From positions 62,001-126,000 of the forward strand of contig DF240180.1 in assembly GCA_000507305.1 (NCBI GenBank): 64,000 nucleotides of DNA. The letters are read 5' to 3'. This DNA is from Breviolum minutum Mf 1.05b.01. Taxonomy: Eukaryota > Sar > Dinophyceae > Suessiales > Symbiodiniaceae. This document shows positions 33,495-46,162 of this stretch, one piece after another (position 1 is the first letter of the stretch; each line of letters opens with the position of its first letter). The position numbers and the translations under genes were made by a program. The notes under the pieces are model-generated. The model searched no databases. It was not told the origin of the DNA and saw only the letters and a program-made list of their open reading frames with translations.

Positions 33495-34398
33495 AAAAAA
33501 CCTTCCAACCAACTGTTTCCCATTGAAAAAAAAACACACAAAAAAACCTTCAACTCTCAACACCCAACTCTGGCGGTTTAAATATAATCTTCGGAAAGCT
33601 CCTCTGTGAGCACTTGGAGGTTCAAAGCCTTCACTTCGAGGTGAGCAGACACTACCAGCGACGTTGGACATTTTATTGAAATCCTGGGTGTAATTTATGA
33701 TGGGATTACGTATACCAAATATGTAAATCCACCATTACTGTAATGTTATGTCATTTTTATGGCACCATTTGTAATGACAGCATGGCACCATATATGTGAT
33801 AGTATGTAATCATACTTCCCTTACCTCTACTGGGTATCGTTATTTCATGGCTTATGAAATTTCATCCCTAATGTTACTGGGTAGCTTGTTGTTCCCTATT
33901 TACATAAACTACATTCAACCAGGGTTTTTTTGGTCACTGCTCAGGTTGGTGGGATTGGTAGTCGTGATTTTTGTTGATTCAGGGGAGCCACAAAAAATAA
34001 CCGGCTTTGCTTTCCATTGAATCCCGGTTGGTTAATAGGCATCCTTATAATGGTTCGATACAATTCCCATACAGCTGTGGAGTATAATCCCCTTTGTACC
34101 CCAAACTGTAGGGTGTTGTTCATTGCTCAGGTGGTATCTTTTAGGTTGTACCCCTGCCCAGGATTCCAGTCCAGGACTATCATATCATTAGGCTCAGGGT
34201 TCCATAGATAAACCTTCATTTGCCACTATTACTGGGAGGTGGGGGGACAAGACCCAAGGTATCTTTCCTTCTAAACAAAGGATGACTCTATTATAGTCAA
34301 TGGGTTAATTGATGGTTGGTGGTTTTCTAGTTCAGAAATCTTTGGAAGTCATAGTCAAATAGTGAATAGTCAAATAGTCCCTTTTCACAAGGGATTCC
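33495..34398. other. non-coding stretch with family M pieces
   Basis: 'tatttcatggcttatgaaat' at 33840 and 'tgaatcccggttggttaata' at 34018 are two separated parts of the family M sequence, perhaps split by an insertion. Confidence 0.4.
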
Positions 34399-34540
34399 TA
34401 CTTGGATGTCCCAGGGAGTTAGTAAATGGTTAGTAAATGGGTTGTAACCCCAGGTTGTAACCCCAATATACCCCATTTATACGTAGGTTACTGTTAAAAC
34501 CCATTTACTAACAATTTACTAACTTCCTGCGACACCCAAT
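34399..34540. mobile_element. MITE-like element, family B
   Basis: 'tacttggatgtcccagggag' is clear; the right end 'aacttcctgcgacacccaat' is diverged. The interior carries an extra direct duplication of 'ggttgtaacccc'. Confidence 0.7.
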
Positions 34541-35031
34541 CAATGATAGTTAAAACCACCAAACAATAGCCACCAACTCACCATGAAGACTCAACATCAT
34601 CGCAAGTCAAAAATTGTTCACCATTGACTTCACCGAGGAAAAAACACAAACGCCTACAACCATTGTCAACAACGAACAAACACCTAAGGGACAAAATGAT
34701 GCACCATGAATAAGTCAGAAAAATAACTGAAACCATCCTCCAATTCCAATTTTCTTGGGAAAACTTTGCATCAAATTCCTTGGTGAATCTTCGCCATAGA
34801 GCATCTGGAATTTGCCTCATGAATCTGTTATACAAAAGTCTTTTTTCGAACATTTCCGGGTCAATGAGTTCTTAAGGGATCTGTTTTTTCATCTCAAACT
34901 AACAGGTTTTCACTGCTTGAAAAGTAAGGAAACACACCTGGACTCCTGGCAGCTTGATAATTTTTCGGTGAAAATATAAATCATGGGCCCCTCCAAATTT
35001 GGGGGTTTCCAACAAAAGGCCCCGCAAACAT
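34541..35031. other. non-coding stretch
   Basis: A 91-codon minus-strand frame at 34578-34853 has no motif. No paired ends. Confidence 0.3.
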
Positions 35032-35078
35032 GTCAACTTCAACACATCCAAGGGCAGTCAACTTCAACACATCCAAGG
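35032..35078. repeat. 22-bp direct duplication
   Basis: 'gtcaacttcaacacatccaagg' occurs twice, three bases apart. Confidence 0.9.
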
Positions 35079-35297
35079 ACTGAGGTGTTTTTGGATCTTT
35101 TTCATGACTGGTCGACCTAATTCAACCCGGGCGTTTTGTTAGGGGGGGGAGTAGGTTGACCCCCAACCACTGGTAGCAAACCAATCTTTTTTCTCATCCT
35201 TCGCTCCCGGAGTTTGGCGACTCCCGGAGTTTCCGGTGATTTCACCCGTTTGTGATGGAAATAACAAGTTGGGGTTACAACCCCCCGAAAACTACGC

Positions 35298-35354
35298 TCC
35301 CCGAAACTAACAGCTTGCACCTGAAAATAGGCCATCCTCTAAAAACAACCAGCT
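35298..35354. mobile_element. truncated family D left half
   Basis: 'tccccgaaactaacagcttg' and 'cacctgaaaataggcc' match family D. The right half is missing, cut off at the family F element that follows. Confidence 0.6.
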
Positions 35355-35453
35355 ATACCAGGTGAAAAGTAGATAGCGCAACTCCCATGTATTGGTCTAT
35401 TATTGCCCCTTGCTAATCCACCTTTTGGGAGTTGCACCATCTACTTTCACTGC
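35355..35453. mobile_element. MITE-like element, family F
   Basis: 'gtgaaaagtagatagcgcaa' followed by 'ctcccat' faces 'gggagttgcaccatctactt' and 'tcac'. Confidence 0.75.
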
Positions 35454-35454
35454 G

Positions 35455-35559
35455 GAGCAACATTTTGAACCTGAAAAATTACCCCGAAATGAAAAGGACA
35501 ATCATCTGAAGCAAACCTTTATGAAGTTGGATTCAAAATGTTCGTTTTTGGGGGGTGTA
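35455..35559. mobile_element. MITE-like element, family E variant
   Basis: 'acattttgaacctgaaaaat' and 'ttcaaaatgttcgtttttgg' are the arms, and the right terminus is 'ggggggtgta'. It starts directly after the family F element. Confidence 0.6.
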
Positions 35560-35811
35560 ATCTTAGGGTGATCCTAACCACAACATCTTAATCACACATA
35601 TTCTATTCTGGGGACATTCCAATCGCAAAATTTCCCATTGACCCTGGGAATACTTAAAAACTTAAAGATGAAATGCAAAATCCATTTGGGGAACAATCCC
35701 CTACTAAACCACCATCAAGTTTTGGGACCATCACTTGGTGTCCCCCCTTACTGTTGATGTTTCATTGTGACCTTTCCAACAAAATTGTTCATTGGCGAGC
35801 TCGAAGACCTT

Positions 35812-35940
35812 CCCTGAAACTAAGAGCTTCCACACCCCTGAAAATTGATGCACAAAAGGAAGATGTATTTAACCCTATTGAAAAATCGTCCCTTTTTTGA
35901 GGTGTTTGTACAGTAACTGTTGGGGTTTCAAAGGAGGGGT
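35812..35940. mobile_element. MITE-like element, family D, diverged
   Basis: 'tccctgaaactaagagcttc' and 'acccctgaaaattgatg' at the left are typical. The right side has 'gggtttcaaaggaggggt' as a decayed arm. Confidence 0.45.
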
Positions 35941-36924
35941 GAAACTTCCGATGTGCGGTGGCAACATGCATCACATTGGCCTGGCTATACTCGACCATAC
36001 CGGAGTCGGCCAAGTCCATGGCCGCGAAACTCCACGCATCAGTGATGGATGAGTGGAAAAACGCCCTACATGCTGTGACCCCAACCCTTGGGGAGATTAT
36101 GGGTTTCCATTTGCGATTTTTACTTCAAACCTCACTGAATTAACGCATCCCTGTTCGTTGGTGGATTTGCCCCTATATCACTTCAGATATGCCGACCGAA
36201 GTCCTGTCTTTCATCGCCGATGTTCCAATGCTTTTCCCCCCGTTTGATAGGCCATTGCTTTAGGATGCGAAAACACTCAACACCAGGAGAACGAGCCTGA
36301 AGAAGAAACTAAACAACATGAGCAATGATCGAAAGTCGCTATATGGGGAATGGTCATCCAACCTTTAATAGGAATCCTTATAGGGCTATATAAACCCCTA
36401 CTAATTACATCCCCTACTATTGGGTTGATGACCAACCCCCTTCATTTGGTGGAAACACTGGGAGTTTAGACCCTAGTACATATCAGAACCACCGTACCCT
36501 TGGCAGACTCCCACCAGAAATTTGTTGGTCTTTAGGAAACCAAAACCGAAACCCAAGCCCCGGGCCGCTATCTTTCACTGTAAGCAAAACCACATGCAAC
36601 AATCCATGATGATCCTTTAGTTGGTGACACAAATTTCCATTTCATGCCTCGCAAGCCATCGGAAAAAAAAACACGGTTTCCTTCATTCTTAGCAGATGAT
36701 GTTCCCATAATTTTGGGCCTTTGAAAACCTTCATGGTTCATAGTTTCGGGGGTCCAAAGGTGGTTACATAGCTAATAATCATATACTCCCCAAACCCCAA
36801 AAAACCCAAGGAGTTTGAGCTATCAGCAAGCCCTCTGGGGACGGTCAGCCGTACATTGCGGCCCTATGTGCTGCAGAGGATGAGGTGTCTTGGCGCGGGA
36901 ATTTTTGTTCTTCAAACTTCGCTA
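35941..36924. other. non-coding stretch, one ambiguous frame
   Basis: At 35958-36143 both strands are open and protein-like (plus: 'KLHASVMDEWKNALHAVTP'), but too short to call. The rest shows nothing. Confidence 0.25.
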
Positions 36925-37032
36925 GTTGGTGGTTTCAACCCATCCTGAAAAAATTCTCGTCAAATTGGATCATCCATCCGTAATTTTGGGGGGGTGAACA
37001 TTAAAAAAAAATTATTTGAAGTTCCACCACCC
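36925..37032. mobile_element. MITE-like element, family H
   Basis: 'ttggtggtttcaacccatcc' and 'tttgaagttccaccaccc' are the ends. Confidence 0.6.
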
Positions 37033-37741
37033 ACTTCCGGTTTTTTCCCAAGATTCAAAAAAAGGTCCTCTCAGATGGGTGCGAAGCGTTTTTTTACCTT
37101 TTTTTTCTCACCGGTGGTCGCTTTCCGGAGGCGTCAGATTGTTCGCACCGAGACCCGAATCTTCGTTCGAATTGGTGCGACGGTCCGTTGGTTTTTGTTA
37201 AAAGGGTACAGTGCACAGACGTCGTTACGACTGACCTCCGCCACGAAAAGAACCTCGAACAAAAAAAAACGATGTCATCAGGATGGAGATATTCTTATGA
37301 TGGAATGTAACATACATATGTATATATGTATATATGTATGCATATATATTTGATACAGCCTGGTATAGAATGACCAAATAGGTTTCTTTCGTGGCTGAGT
37401 TGTCACAGCAATAGGCCTCCGTTGCATCATTTCATTGTTGTACAAATCAAAGTGATGCTACACGAATGACGTGGTAAATCCATGTACTGTAATCATTTCC
37501 CAACACATGTAATAGTCCTTTCTACTAGACCCCTCAGAATACAGGGTATAGTCTAATACATATGGCCTTGGTACGATACAGGGTCATGGGATTATGAATT
37601 TCCTATATGAACATTCTGTCTTGAGAAAACAGCAGTTCCAGAAGTAAGGCCATGAAAGATGCTGTTGATTTTCTGTCACTCCTTTTGCTTGCCACTGGTT
37701 TTGATGTGCTTGATATAGGAAATTGAATCATAGCCGCATCG
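37033..37741. other. non-coding stretch with TATG microsatellite
   Basis: An alternating purine-pyrimidine run (tatg and tata units) lies at about 37312-37350. A 119-codon plus frame ending in it has no motif. Confidence 0.35.
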
Positions 37742-37865
37742 TACTGTTGATGGTTCAGAAATCCTGCACCACTTGATATTGCAGTGTATACCATTATTTA
37801 CAACGGGTTTTATGACCATCCTTTTCGGTGGGTTTTCTCGCCGGGTTTCTGAACCAGCAACAGAT
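37742..37865. mobile_element. MITE-like element, family A
   Basis: 'tactgttgatggttcagaaa' and 'tttctgaaccagcaacaga' form the ends; 'atcctgcaccacttg' lies inside. Confidence 0.7.
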
Positions 37866-40800
37866 AATCATAGCCGAATCATAGTTCAAAAACTTGACCA
37901 AGCGCCAACAAAAAATGACAAATCAGAAAATGACAAGAGTTGGAATTTTCCAAATTCCAGCTCACTCTAAGCTTCCCAAAATTTTCAGCTCCACAAACTA
38001 CTCTTGCAACTATGAGGAAGGTGCTTATTTATTTTCTTCAACATGTCTACCACCCATCCACCCCCCGAAGGCATGGAAGTTTGGGACCTTCAAAAACTCC
38101 CAACTCCCAATTTAGGTGGTTATGAATGGCTTTCCCTTATGAATGACCGAGACCCCCCGGAAAACGAACGAATGGCTGGCTGGAAAATTCATGCATGAGT
38201 CGATGTATTTCCTATCAAAAATGGTGGATGTTCCTATTTCCTATTGAAAATGGTGAAGTTCCCAGGCTGTCTGTCATGTTAGTTTTCAGGGGTGTTTTTT
38301 GTTATTTTCGGGCTGCACTCTTTGATTTTAGAAAGGCCTTGGGCTTCTGAGGATTTTAAGCTCAGAATCTCCAAAGCTAAAAAAGAATAATTTTGGTTAT
38401 CCACCACCAAAAGGCTGGATTTTTACGGGCTCATTGTATACAGTACTTCCCAAACCTGAATATGTCCAGTCATTAAAAGATTAGAAATTCAATGATTCAA
38501 TTCCACCCCTGAAATTAGAAATTAAAAAAATAGTTAATTTAATTTAGTTCAATTCAAGATTCAACATGTTCTTTTAAAAATGGAAGCGTTCAAATTTCTG
38601 TTCTTCCAGATGGCTTGGCCAATTTCGCTGTGTTTTTTTTTGCCTAAGCTGCAGGGACTGGAGGGGTTCGTGGTGCACGAATTTCAGGTACCACCCATTC
38701 CCTGGAGCCTTTTTCGGAGCCGGAAGCCCGAGGCAAAGCCCCGGGTTTCTGGACCGAAGAGTCGTGTCGTCGGGGTGATGTTTTTGAAAAGCGTCCCAAG
38801 TCTTTTTGAAGTGCGGGAGAGGTTCCATAAGTCGTTGATTTCCTCAATCCATTCGGGGCGTCCATTGACGCATTGACTTGTTTGTTTCATATGGGTTTCA
38901 GTTTGATTCCCTGAAAGTTTGAGGGGTGTGGTGTATATACCACCCAAATGCTTTAACCAAAAAATGAATAAAAATGATAGGTCTTGAAAAAAGGTCCAAA
39001 ACAAAAACATGCCCAGTTTATTTTCGAAGAATCTCGAAGGAACTCTAAAAATCTCTCGCGATTTTTGTCGGTATCTTTCGGATGGGGCACATCGCCATTC
39101 AGCAGCGACTCGTATTTTTTGAAGCCTTCGACCCTTGAAGCCATCAAAGGACACTTCTCAGCTTTGCAGGTGGTGAAAAAATCATCGTGACCCAATCAGG
39201 CTCCGAAGGAACTTTTTAAAGTCAAGAAAAAATGACAACCCCAAAATTCCGCGTTTTTTGTTAAATTTTGAGAAAAAAAAACATGGGTTGATGAGGGTGC
39301 ATGTTGGGTGGGCATGTTGGGGTGTTTAGTAAATTTAGATGACATGAATGTTTTCAGAAAGGGTACTTCAGATATATATATATATATATCTTGAAAATCT
39401 CATCATGACCCGTTTTTTTTCCTTTGCTGTGGCTTTTTTGCGCCCTGGAAGGTTTGACTCATGACGAGGATTTAACTGAATCCATGCTGGCAATCCGACG
39501 GCCCTTCGCAAAGTCTGGGTGCCATTGGGAAAAAAAACGGCGAAACTCCGTTTGGATGATCACAAACTTTACGTAATAAAAAGTGGTGAAACTCGCAAAA
39601 ATCCAACCAGATAAAAACAAGTGGTGGTTTGACCTGACATAACATATTTCATTCCATCCCCCAAATTCCTGAAATGTGTTTTGGCACCAAAAGAACCCCA
39701 GTGGGTTCATGTTGGTGCTTGAGTTTCTTCTATAGGCACACCTCCCAAATGTCATAATATCTTAGGAGTAAGAAAATTCCTACAAAGAGGCTCAACCACC
39801 AACATAAACCAACAATTGGCTTATGATTTGAGGGATTCATAGCCCAGATTTTTTTCAGGATCATGATAATGTTTGCTCAAAATCCCTCACTCATCCCATG
39901 ACTTTGAAATCCAACTTCATCTTCGTTTAAAATTAGAAAAACGGGTGGGGACATTTGTTTTTCGCTGTTGTGCTTGAATACCTTCCGTTGCCGTTCATTA
40001 TGAAGCCCACTAGACTTCCTAGCCGTTTCTTCCAAATGGAAAGACGTTTCAAGAAAAAGAATCCCTAAATGGGTGACTTCCCTAACTTGGATCACCATTG
40101 ATCCTAACTTCCAACGTGACATCCAAGTACCACTTATTTTTTGAAAGTAGAGAAACGTCCAACGGTTGCACCCTTTTCAACCCATGAAAAAAAAAACATG
40201 CAATACCTCGAAAAAGTACACTTTTTTAAGGCAGCTTCCAGGTGGTTTTAGAGGTATTCATGGACGTTTTCTGCCAAGAATTGCCTGATTGGGAGATCTC
40301 AAAGGGCAGCTGCTGCATCAGCTGTTGCTCCTTGCCTGTGGAGATCTACAGGCAGGCCCGGTGGAAAATCATGGGAGTCTCATTGGCAACCCAACCCCCC
40401 CCTCTTTTTCAGGAAGGATGAAGTGTATTGAAGCTTTTTTGAAAAAAAACAAGGAATGGAGGGCAAAAAAAAACATCTAATCATCTAACCCCTTAAATCT
40501 GTATTTTTTGAGAGTAGCGTAGCGGCCTGGGAATCCAAAAAATAAAACTTAAGAACCTTCCGGCCTGGCCAGCGACCTTCAACCAAAGGAGAGTTGAGGC
40601 AGCTAAAGAACTGGGCAGCCAAAGAACTGGTTTTTTCTGCATGGGGGCAACCCCAACCATGGCAGCCTGCCTGTCAGTGGGGCGATTGGACAAATGTTTT
40701 GGGTTCCCAAAAGGGCATGCAGAAACGTCAGTCATCAGGTCAAAGGGCAAATCTCATCCGTTTTTGGGATCCTGTACACCAAAGAAAATCTATGCCAAAA

Positions 40801-41087
40801 CGACTCAGACCAGGAGCCCCTAATAAAACCTTCCAATTTGGCTACAAGGTAGGCCCCAGACACCAGTTATAAGTAGGGGCCCATAACTCCACTTGCAGTG
40901 GTGATGTCACCCCAGTTACCCATTTATGTTGGGCCATTTATACCGGTTATGACTCTTTTTAACAACTGGGCTCGGGGCTCACCAGTTTTAAGCCCCGAAA
41001 AGTGGCACTTCATTGGGGTAGAATCGAAAAAATGTGACCACCGGGCAAGGCACCCGACATGGGACATCTAGACTTCCTCAAAAAAAA
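37866..41087. other. long stretch without supported gene
   Basis: A family K-like piece lies at 38165-38310, a family B right end ('cattgatcctaacttcc' to 'gacatccaagta') at 40097-40131, an AT run at 39370-39389 and family I phrases at 40850-40985. A 156-codon minus frame (38684-39154) and its plus counterpart have no recognisable motif, and both strands are open. Confidence 0.3.
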
Positions 41088-41196
41088 TACCCTTCCTTCC
41101 TCCCATAATCATGGAAGTGAAAAATGGGTCCCTCGAATAGTAGTATCCTTTCATTTGGGATAGTTTTCCACTTCCATGATTGTGGGAGAAAGGGTA
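41088..41196. mobile_element. MITE-like element, unassigned, with TACCCT ends
   Basis: 'tacccttccttcctcccata' plus 'atcatggaagtg' faces 'cacttccatgat' plus 'tgtgggagaaagggta'. TA lies at both ends and the arms run about 30 bases. Only one copy was found here. Confidence 0.75.
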
Positions 41197-41394
41197 AGAA
41201 AGGATTGAGATAGGAAGAACTGTGATTTTCATCAGTGGTTGTGCCATTCCAAATGTCCTCAATCTCTTGTTCTTTTTTCGTCCTGGTAAAATGCGTGGTT
41301 GTTTTGAGGTGTTAATTTATTTGGGGGGCCAAGAGCGAAAAAAAATAAATATCTGAAAGAAACCAACTGTGTGCATTGGGTTTGAACCAGGGAT

Positions 41395-41475
41395 ATGTAT
41401 ATGTGTGTATGTATGTATATATATATATATTTACATATACATATGTGTGTAATTCATACGTATATACACACATAC
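41395..41475. repeat. compound TATG/TA/CACA microsatellite
   Basis: Alternating purine-pyrimidine sequence with tatg, ta and acac blocks, partly self-complementary around 'acatatacatatgtgtgt'. Confidence 0.85.
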
Positions 41476-42079
41476 ACTTGACATAAAGTGATATGCAGCT
41501 CAAAACACTTCATCTTTGGGGTCCAGGATGGATTTTCAAAAACATGAGGGAAATGAGGATTCTGGGGTTCCAAATAGCTCCTCACTTAGGCCTCATCCCT
41601 GGCTACCTTAGCTCGCTCCCCCAATATCATAAGGTAGTTAGTAGTCACTGGCCAGCTTTTCGTGTATCTCAAGCAGATCCCTCCCAAGTTTCCAGCAGTC
41701 GAAACTGCTGAAAAACATGACTCATGACCCCTGAAAACGAATTGATACCCAAGTTTTTAGCCATATTTTGGAGCCAGAGATACATTCTCCAAACCATCAT
41801 TTTTGGTATCTACGTAAAATCTTCGGGGGTGTATACAGACAAAGATCCCTCCTGCCAGCAGTTTGGAACAGCATCCGGCCTAAGATGTTTTTAGTTTTTA
41901 CCCTTTCAACCAGCAATTTACCCACATAGAAAAAAAACAAATCTCGAAAACCCTACGGCCTTCCTTACATCATGCGACCAGCGACCATCAGCAAGCCTGA
42001 GATCGAACTTTGAAAGATGGATTTTTGTTGCTCCGAAAAACAGCTCATTGGCACTTCCAATCCAAAACTCACCAAAACG
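41476..42079. other. non-coding stretch
   Basis: No gene or element supported. Confidence 0.3.
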
Positions 42080-42184
42080 AGTTGGTGGTTTTTCACCAAC
42101 CCATTTGAAAAATATCAGTCAAAATTCAAAATGGAAATCTTCCCCAAGTAAGGGTGAAGATATAAAACATTTGAAGCCACCGCG
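42080..42184. mobile_element. MITE-like element, family H
   Basis: 'ttggtggtttttcaccaacc' at the left, 'catttgaagccaccgcg' at the right; the interior 'gaaatcttccccaagtaagg' is typical. Confidence 0.65.
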
Positions 42185-42767
42185 TAGAGAAAAAAGCTGT
42201 TGGGCCAAATTGTTTGGGAGACATAACTCGGGATGAATTTACGTGGGCCAGTATCATCTGGAACCTTCGAAAGAATCACCAAAAAACGGTTCTATACGCG
42301 ATGTAACAATGTCTGTTCCATGCCCAATTGACAAAATTGACCAAAACAAAAATGGATAAAACTTTGCGTGAAACCTAAAACTTTCAAATTCTTTCCAATC
42401 TTCAACAAAAACCAAAAACAAATCCCTGGCGATTTCGCCAGGTTTTTTTTTCGAGTTCCCGGGTCCAAAAAAAAAAAAACAAAATTTTGGGGGTTCAAAA
42501 AATTTTTCCCAAAGAAAAAGGCCGGAAGAAGTTCAAAGTTCCAATCCCCAAGAGGTGGATCCCTATCCTAAACACCCCTCACAGGGTGGATCCCTGGATC
42601 CCTGTTGGCTAAAGGTTGCGGGGTCCCGGGGGTGTGGTGGAAACCACCAAAGATGCGGTTTAATAAACCACTTGAGGTTTTCTGAAGATTTCTGGTGTGG
42701 CAACAACTACCAGTTGACTCAGTAGGGTGAAATAACTGTTACATTCAAAAGCGGTGATTTCACGGCA

Positions 42768-42852
42768 GTTACCCGTTGATGTTCGGCCATTTATAGGGGT
42801 ATATAGGGGTTATAACTCCATTTATAACTGATATAGGGGCCCACCTTGCAGG
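42768..42852. mobile_element. family I remnant
   Basis: 'cggccatttataggggtata', 'ataactccatttataactg' and the terminus 'aggggcccaccttgca' are the family I right half. Confidence 0.45.
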
Positions 42853-43731
42853 TTTTACACATCCCAACTCAAAGTGGTGATCGTTTCTGCCGGATTCTGA
42901 TGACGTCAACAGCACAAGAGCCCCGGAATTTATTGAAAAAAATCACATGAAACCGGAAGCCATCACCCGAAATGAAAAAGAAACTCCTCTGAACCTATTT
43001 CCCTCCGCAACTTTGGGCTTACCAAAAAAAAACACCTTGCATTTTTTTGAGTCAAAAAAGTATGAAGTACAGTAAGTCAAAAAAGTCGTGTTTTTCCACA
43101 GTCCCTAAAGAAATATTGTTTCTTTAATAAGGACCCTTTACGATCACCTACCTTTTTTGGCATCTTGCGAAGCCATCCCCGGCAGCAAGGCTTCCCACCC
43201 AGGTCCCAGGTCCCCCCGGAACCTAAGGTGATGCCCATGGTCGTTGCATCGCTGGTCTTCGACTGGGCCGCAAGTTTGGGGTCACAAAAGGGTGGCAGGT
43301 GTCGGTCGGTCACCTTTAGGGATTCGGTAGGGAGAAATCTCCTACCCTACAAGGACCTGCCGGTCCAAAGCCATTAAACCCCTGCAAGGACCTGCCAAAA
43401 AAACCCATGAAAAACCTATCCATCAAAAATTGAATGGGACCGAATCCCAACGGACTCCGGACCCCTGTTCAATAAGTTGCGATCGAGCTACTAGATACTC
43501 AGGTTTTTTTCGGGGTCCGTGAAACGTGGGTCCTGTTGGAGATTTCTTGGAACCAGCATTTCTACCCATGGTTACCATCACTCTTGAAATTCCTCCTTCC
43601 AACATTTGAGGGAAAACCTCCCCGTCTTGGAGGGACTCCAAAAGGAATTTCACTTGACTGACTATGGAGGCCTGGGCCTCCTTTGCGGTATCATTTGATA
43701 GACGATTCTCCAGAGCATGAAATTTTTGGGC
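42853..43731. other. non-coding stretch
   Basis: Short frames at 43077-43377 are open on both strands without motifs, and the 114-codon minus frame at 43423-43767 likewise has no motif. Confidence 0.25.
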
Positions 43732-43864
43732 TACTTGGATGTCCCGGGACGGAAGTGATCGGATCAATGCTTAGGATCAATGCGTTATTTTTTTCCCGAA
43801 GATATACGTAGGTTATATAAACCATTTATATATATATACTAACTTCCACCGGGACATCCAAGTA
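43732..43864. mobile_element. MITE-like element, family B
   Basis: 'tacttggatgtcccgggacg' and 'ccaccgggacatccaagta' are near-exact inverted ends with TA on both sides; the centre holds a 'tatatatata' run. Confidence 0.8.
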
Positions 43865-44115
43865 GATCCCTTCTTTATATAGTTGGATGATGTGAATCCC
43901 ATTTCATGGGGGATTTTCAAAATCCCTCACCAAAGTTAATAGCATAATCCCGGATCTATAGATCAACCCAAGCACCAACGATCAACCCAAGCACCAACCC
44001 ATCTTGCCCATCATTTTGGGTATCCATTTTAGGTTTTTGGGGAGTTGTAAAATCAACATGTTCTTTTGAAAAACTATTGGGGGTTCCCTCATTTTGAGAC
44101 ACATTCATGATTAGG

Positions 44116-44215
44116 TTGTTGATACCGTTCATGGACGCAAACTAGTTGAGATCCATAAGACTGGTATGTTATCTCGTTCAACTGTTTGGCCGGAATTCTG
44201 AACCATCAACAGTAT
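44116..44215. mobile_element. degraded family A element
   Basis: The right end 'ttctgaaccatcaacagta' is clear. 'tgttgataccgttcatg' at 44117 is a weak left end. Confidence 0.4.
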
Positions 44216-46049
44216 GGTACTACAGCATGGGTATTACCCTGAGACGTGTCCCTTTCTTGATGCAATCTGCCCATGACATTTTTTTGTTCAAGTCGCGAGG
44301 GCTTTCAATGAGTTCCGCGAGGTGTGAACACAAATTGGTCAAAACACAGTACTTGCAACCTGAATTTGAAATCCAAGAAAGGTGAACTTTTCCACTGCAA
44401 CTGATTGATTCAGTTGGTCCCCATTCAAGCCCCCCAAACATGATCAAGCCACTAGCGGTTTTGAAAAGTTATGGACGGTCATGGAAGTTATGCCCTGAAA
44501 AAATTATGGCTGGTTCAACTTACCCACCCGAAAACAGAAATAAAAACGTGACCTAAGGCGTTTTCACGCAATCCCTTTAAAGGATGTCATTACGTAGGAG
44601 GTCCGGGGCAAAAAAGACACCAAAAAGGTAGGTCCTTTCAAAAAAAATCCGTCAACGTTCCCTCTTTGGTGAAAAACATCATCAATGGGATTGTTTTTCG
44701 GTTCCAACGTAAAATTGACGGGTACCAAAAAAATTCACCCAAACTGGCAGATGTTTTACCGCCTTACATAACAGGTATATGTTGCCTTCGTTTGGGGGTT
44801 ATTTTTTATCCCTACCACCGAGAAACAGGACCAGAAGAATCTATTGACGACTAACCCTTCCTCTAATCATCGCCTGGTTTTTTTTGGCAAACCAGTCCCC
44901 CCACAAAACCAAAAAATCCTCTGATTTTACGCCATGTTCTGTGAATGCGAAGGGTCATGACTTTCAAAACTTCTACACGGCAACATCCACACTCCTTGAA
45001 ACCAAGAGCGCTTCAAAAAGCAACTACCATCACCAGGTAAGTGAAAAAAAAACACTACGGCTGTTTTGGGGTGGGTGGCTAATTCCGTTACAGCATAAAC
45101 CGCATCCATAATAGCTTTTAGATGGGCAGGAGGGTCACTTCTTATAGATGCATATCGCACTTCATATCCCTCCATTTTGAATACCTGAAACTGTTTGCCA
45201 TTGAAACGTTAAGGCCGAATTCCCCTTGTCCGATAGAACCACCAGAAAGGGTGACTGGAAGGTCATTCACCTTTCCTTTTGGGTTTCGGTAACTTTTCAA
45301 GGGCTGTTGCTGTTAAACTTCAGGTGGATAGCTTTTTTTTTAAATTCCATTTTAAAATCTATCAACCCTGAACCATCGTCAGCCATACTTGATCCACTTG
45401 AATGAAAAAACAAAACACCCATGACGTGCGATTCTGGGTCCCACATGCCTCTTGCAAACCCCCAACTGTTGGTGTGTTTCTTGGTCGCTTCTGCACAAAA
45501 AAAATCCATCCGGGCGCTCGGGCAGTCGTGGACGCGTCACCCGAAGGTGGTGGTGGAGGAGGAGTAGAGCCCTTGGGGTTGACGAAAAGATTGCTATGAA
45601 ATGTTCCCAATATGAAATCATGGCTAATCAACCAACCTCCCTAACGTACCCCCCCCCCACGAAAATCAGGCCTCATTCAGGGTTGATTAGTTATTGGGGG
45701 GGTGGTTGATTTTTGAGATCATATGCTTGGCTCATGACAGCTGCGCAGCTCGTGGCAAAGCAAAGCAACAACAAACAGAAAGTGCATTGTTACACAAGTG
45801 AAGACTAGTATTGTCTTTTTCACGCTGCAGATGTTAGTTCCCTGGGGGGTAGTTGTACATATAATTCATAGACACTGAATTTCAAAAGAACCCCTCAGGG
45901 TAAGATGTCAATCAACAAAGACAACCACCATGTTAACAGCATTGGCCAGCATTGTGCATCTCCCAATTTGTGGGGGCATTAATTGGGTTTCGAAAATGCT
46001 AGTGAATCGTATCTCGATCGTTTGTAAACTGAGTGAAAATAATCATATC
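44216..46049. other. stretch without supported gene
   Basis: A family D right half lies at 45240-45326, and palindromic family N-like DNA ('ggctaatcaaccaacc' and 'ggttgattttt') at 45620-45712. Near 45720-45790 the minus strand reads MHFLFVVALLCHELRSCH, a short signal-peptide-like stretch, see findings. Confidence 0.3.
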
Positions 46050-46162
46050 TACACTCCCCAAAACTTACACTTTCCAACATATTCCCTGAAAAATGGTGGC
46101 TGCAGACTACTTTCCTCTTGGGAAGGCCTATTTTCCAGGGCTATATTAGCTTCAGGGAGGGT
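46050..46162. mobile_element. MITE-like element, family D, diverged
   Basis: 'tacactccccaaaacttaca' and 'tatattagcttcagggaggg' are the ends; 'tccctgaaaaatg' and 'ctattttccaggg' pair inside. Confidence 0.6.

Noticed and set aside
33042..33671. 209-codon minus-strand frame rich in serine
   Set aside because: It is produced by the GAT/GAC array, which is open in every frame. The short flanks have no motif.
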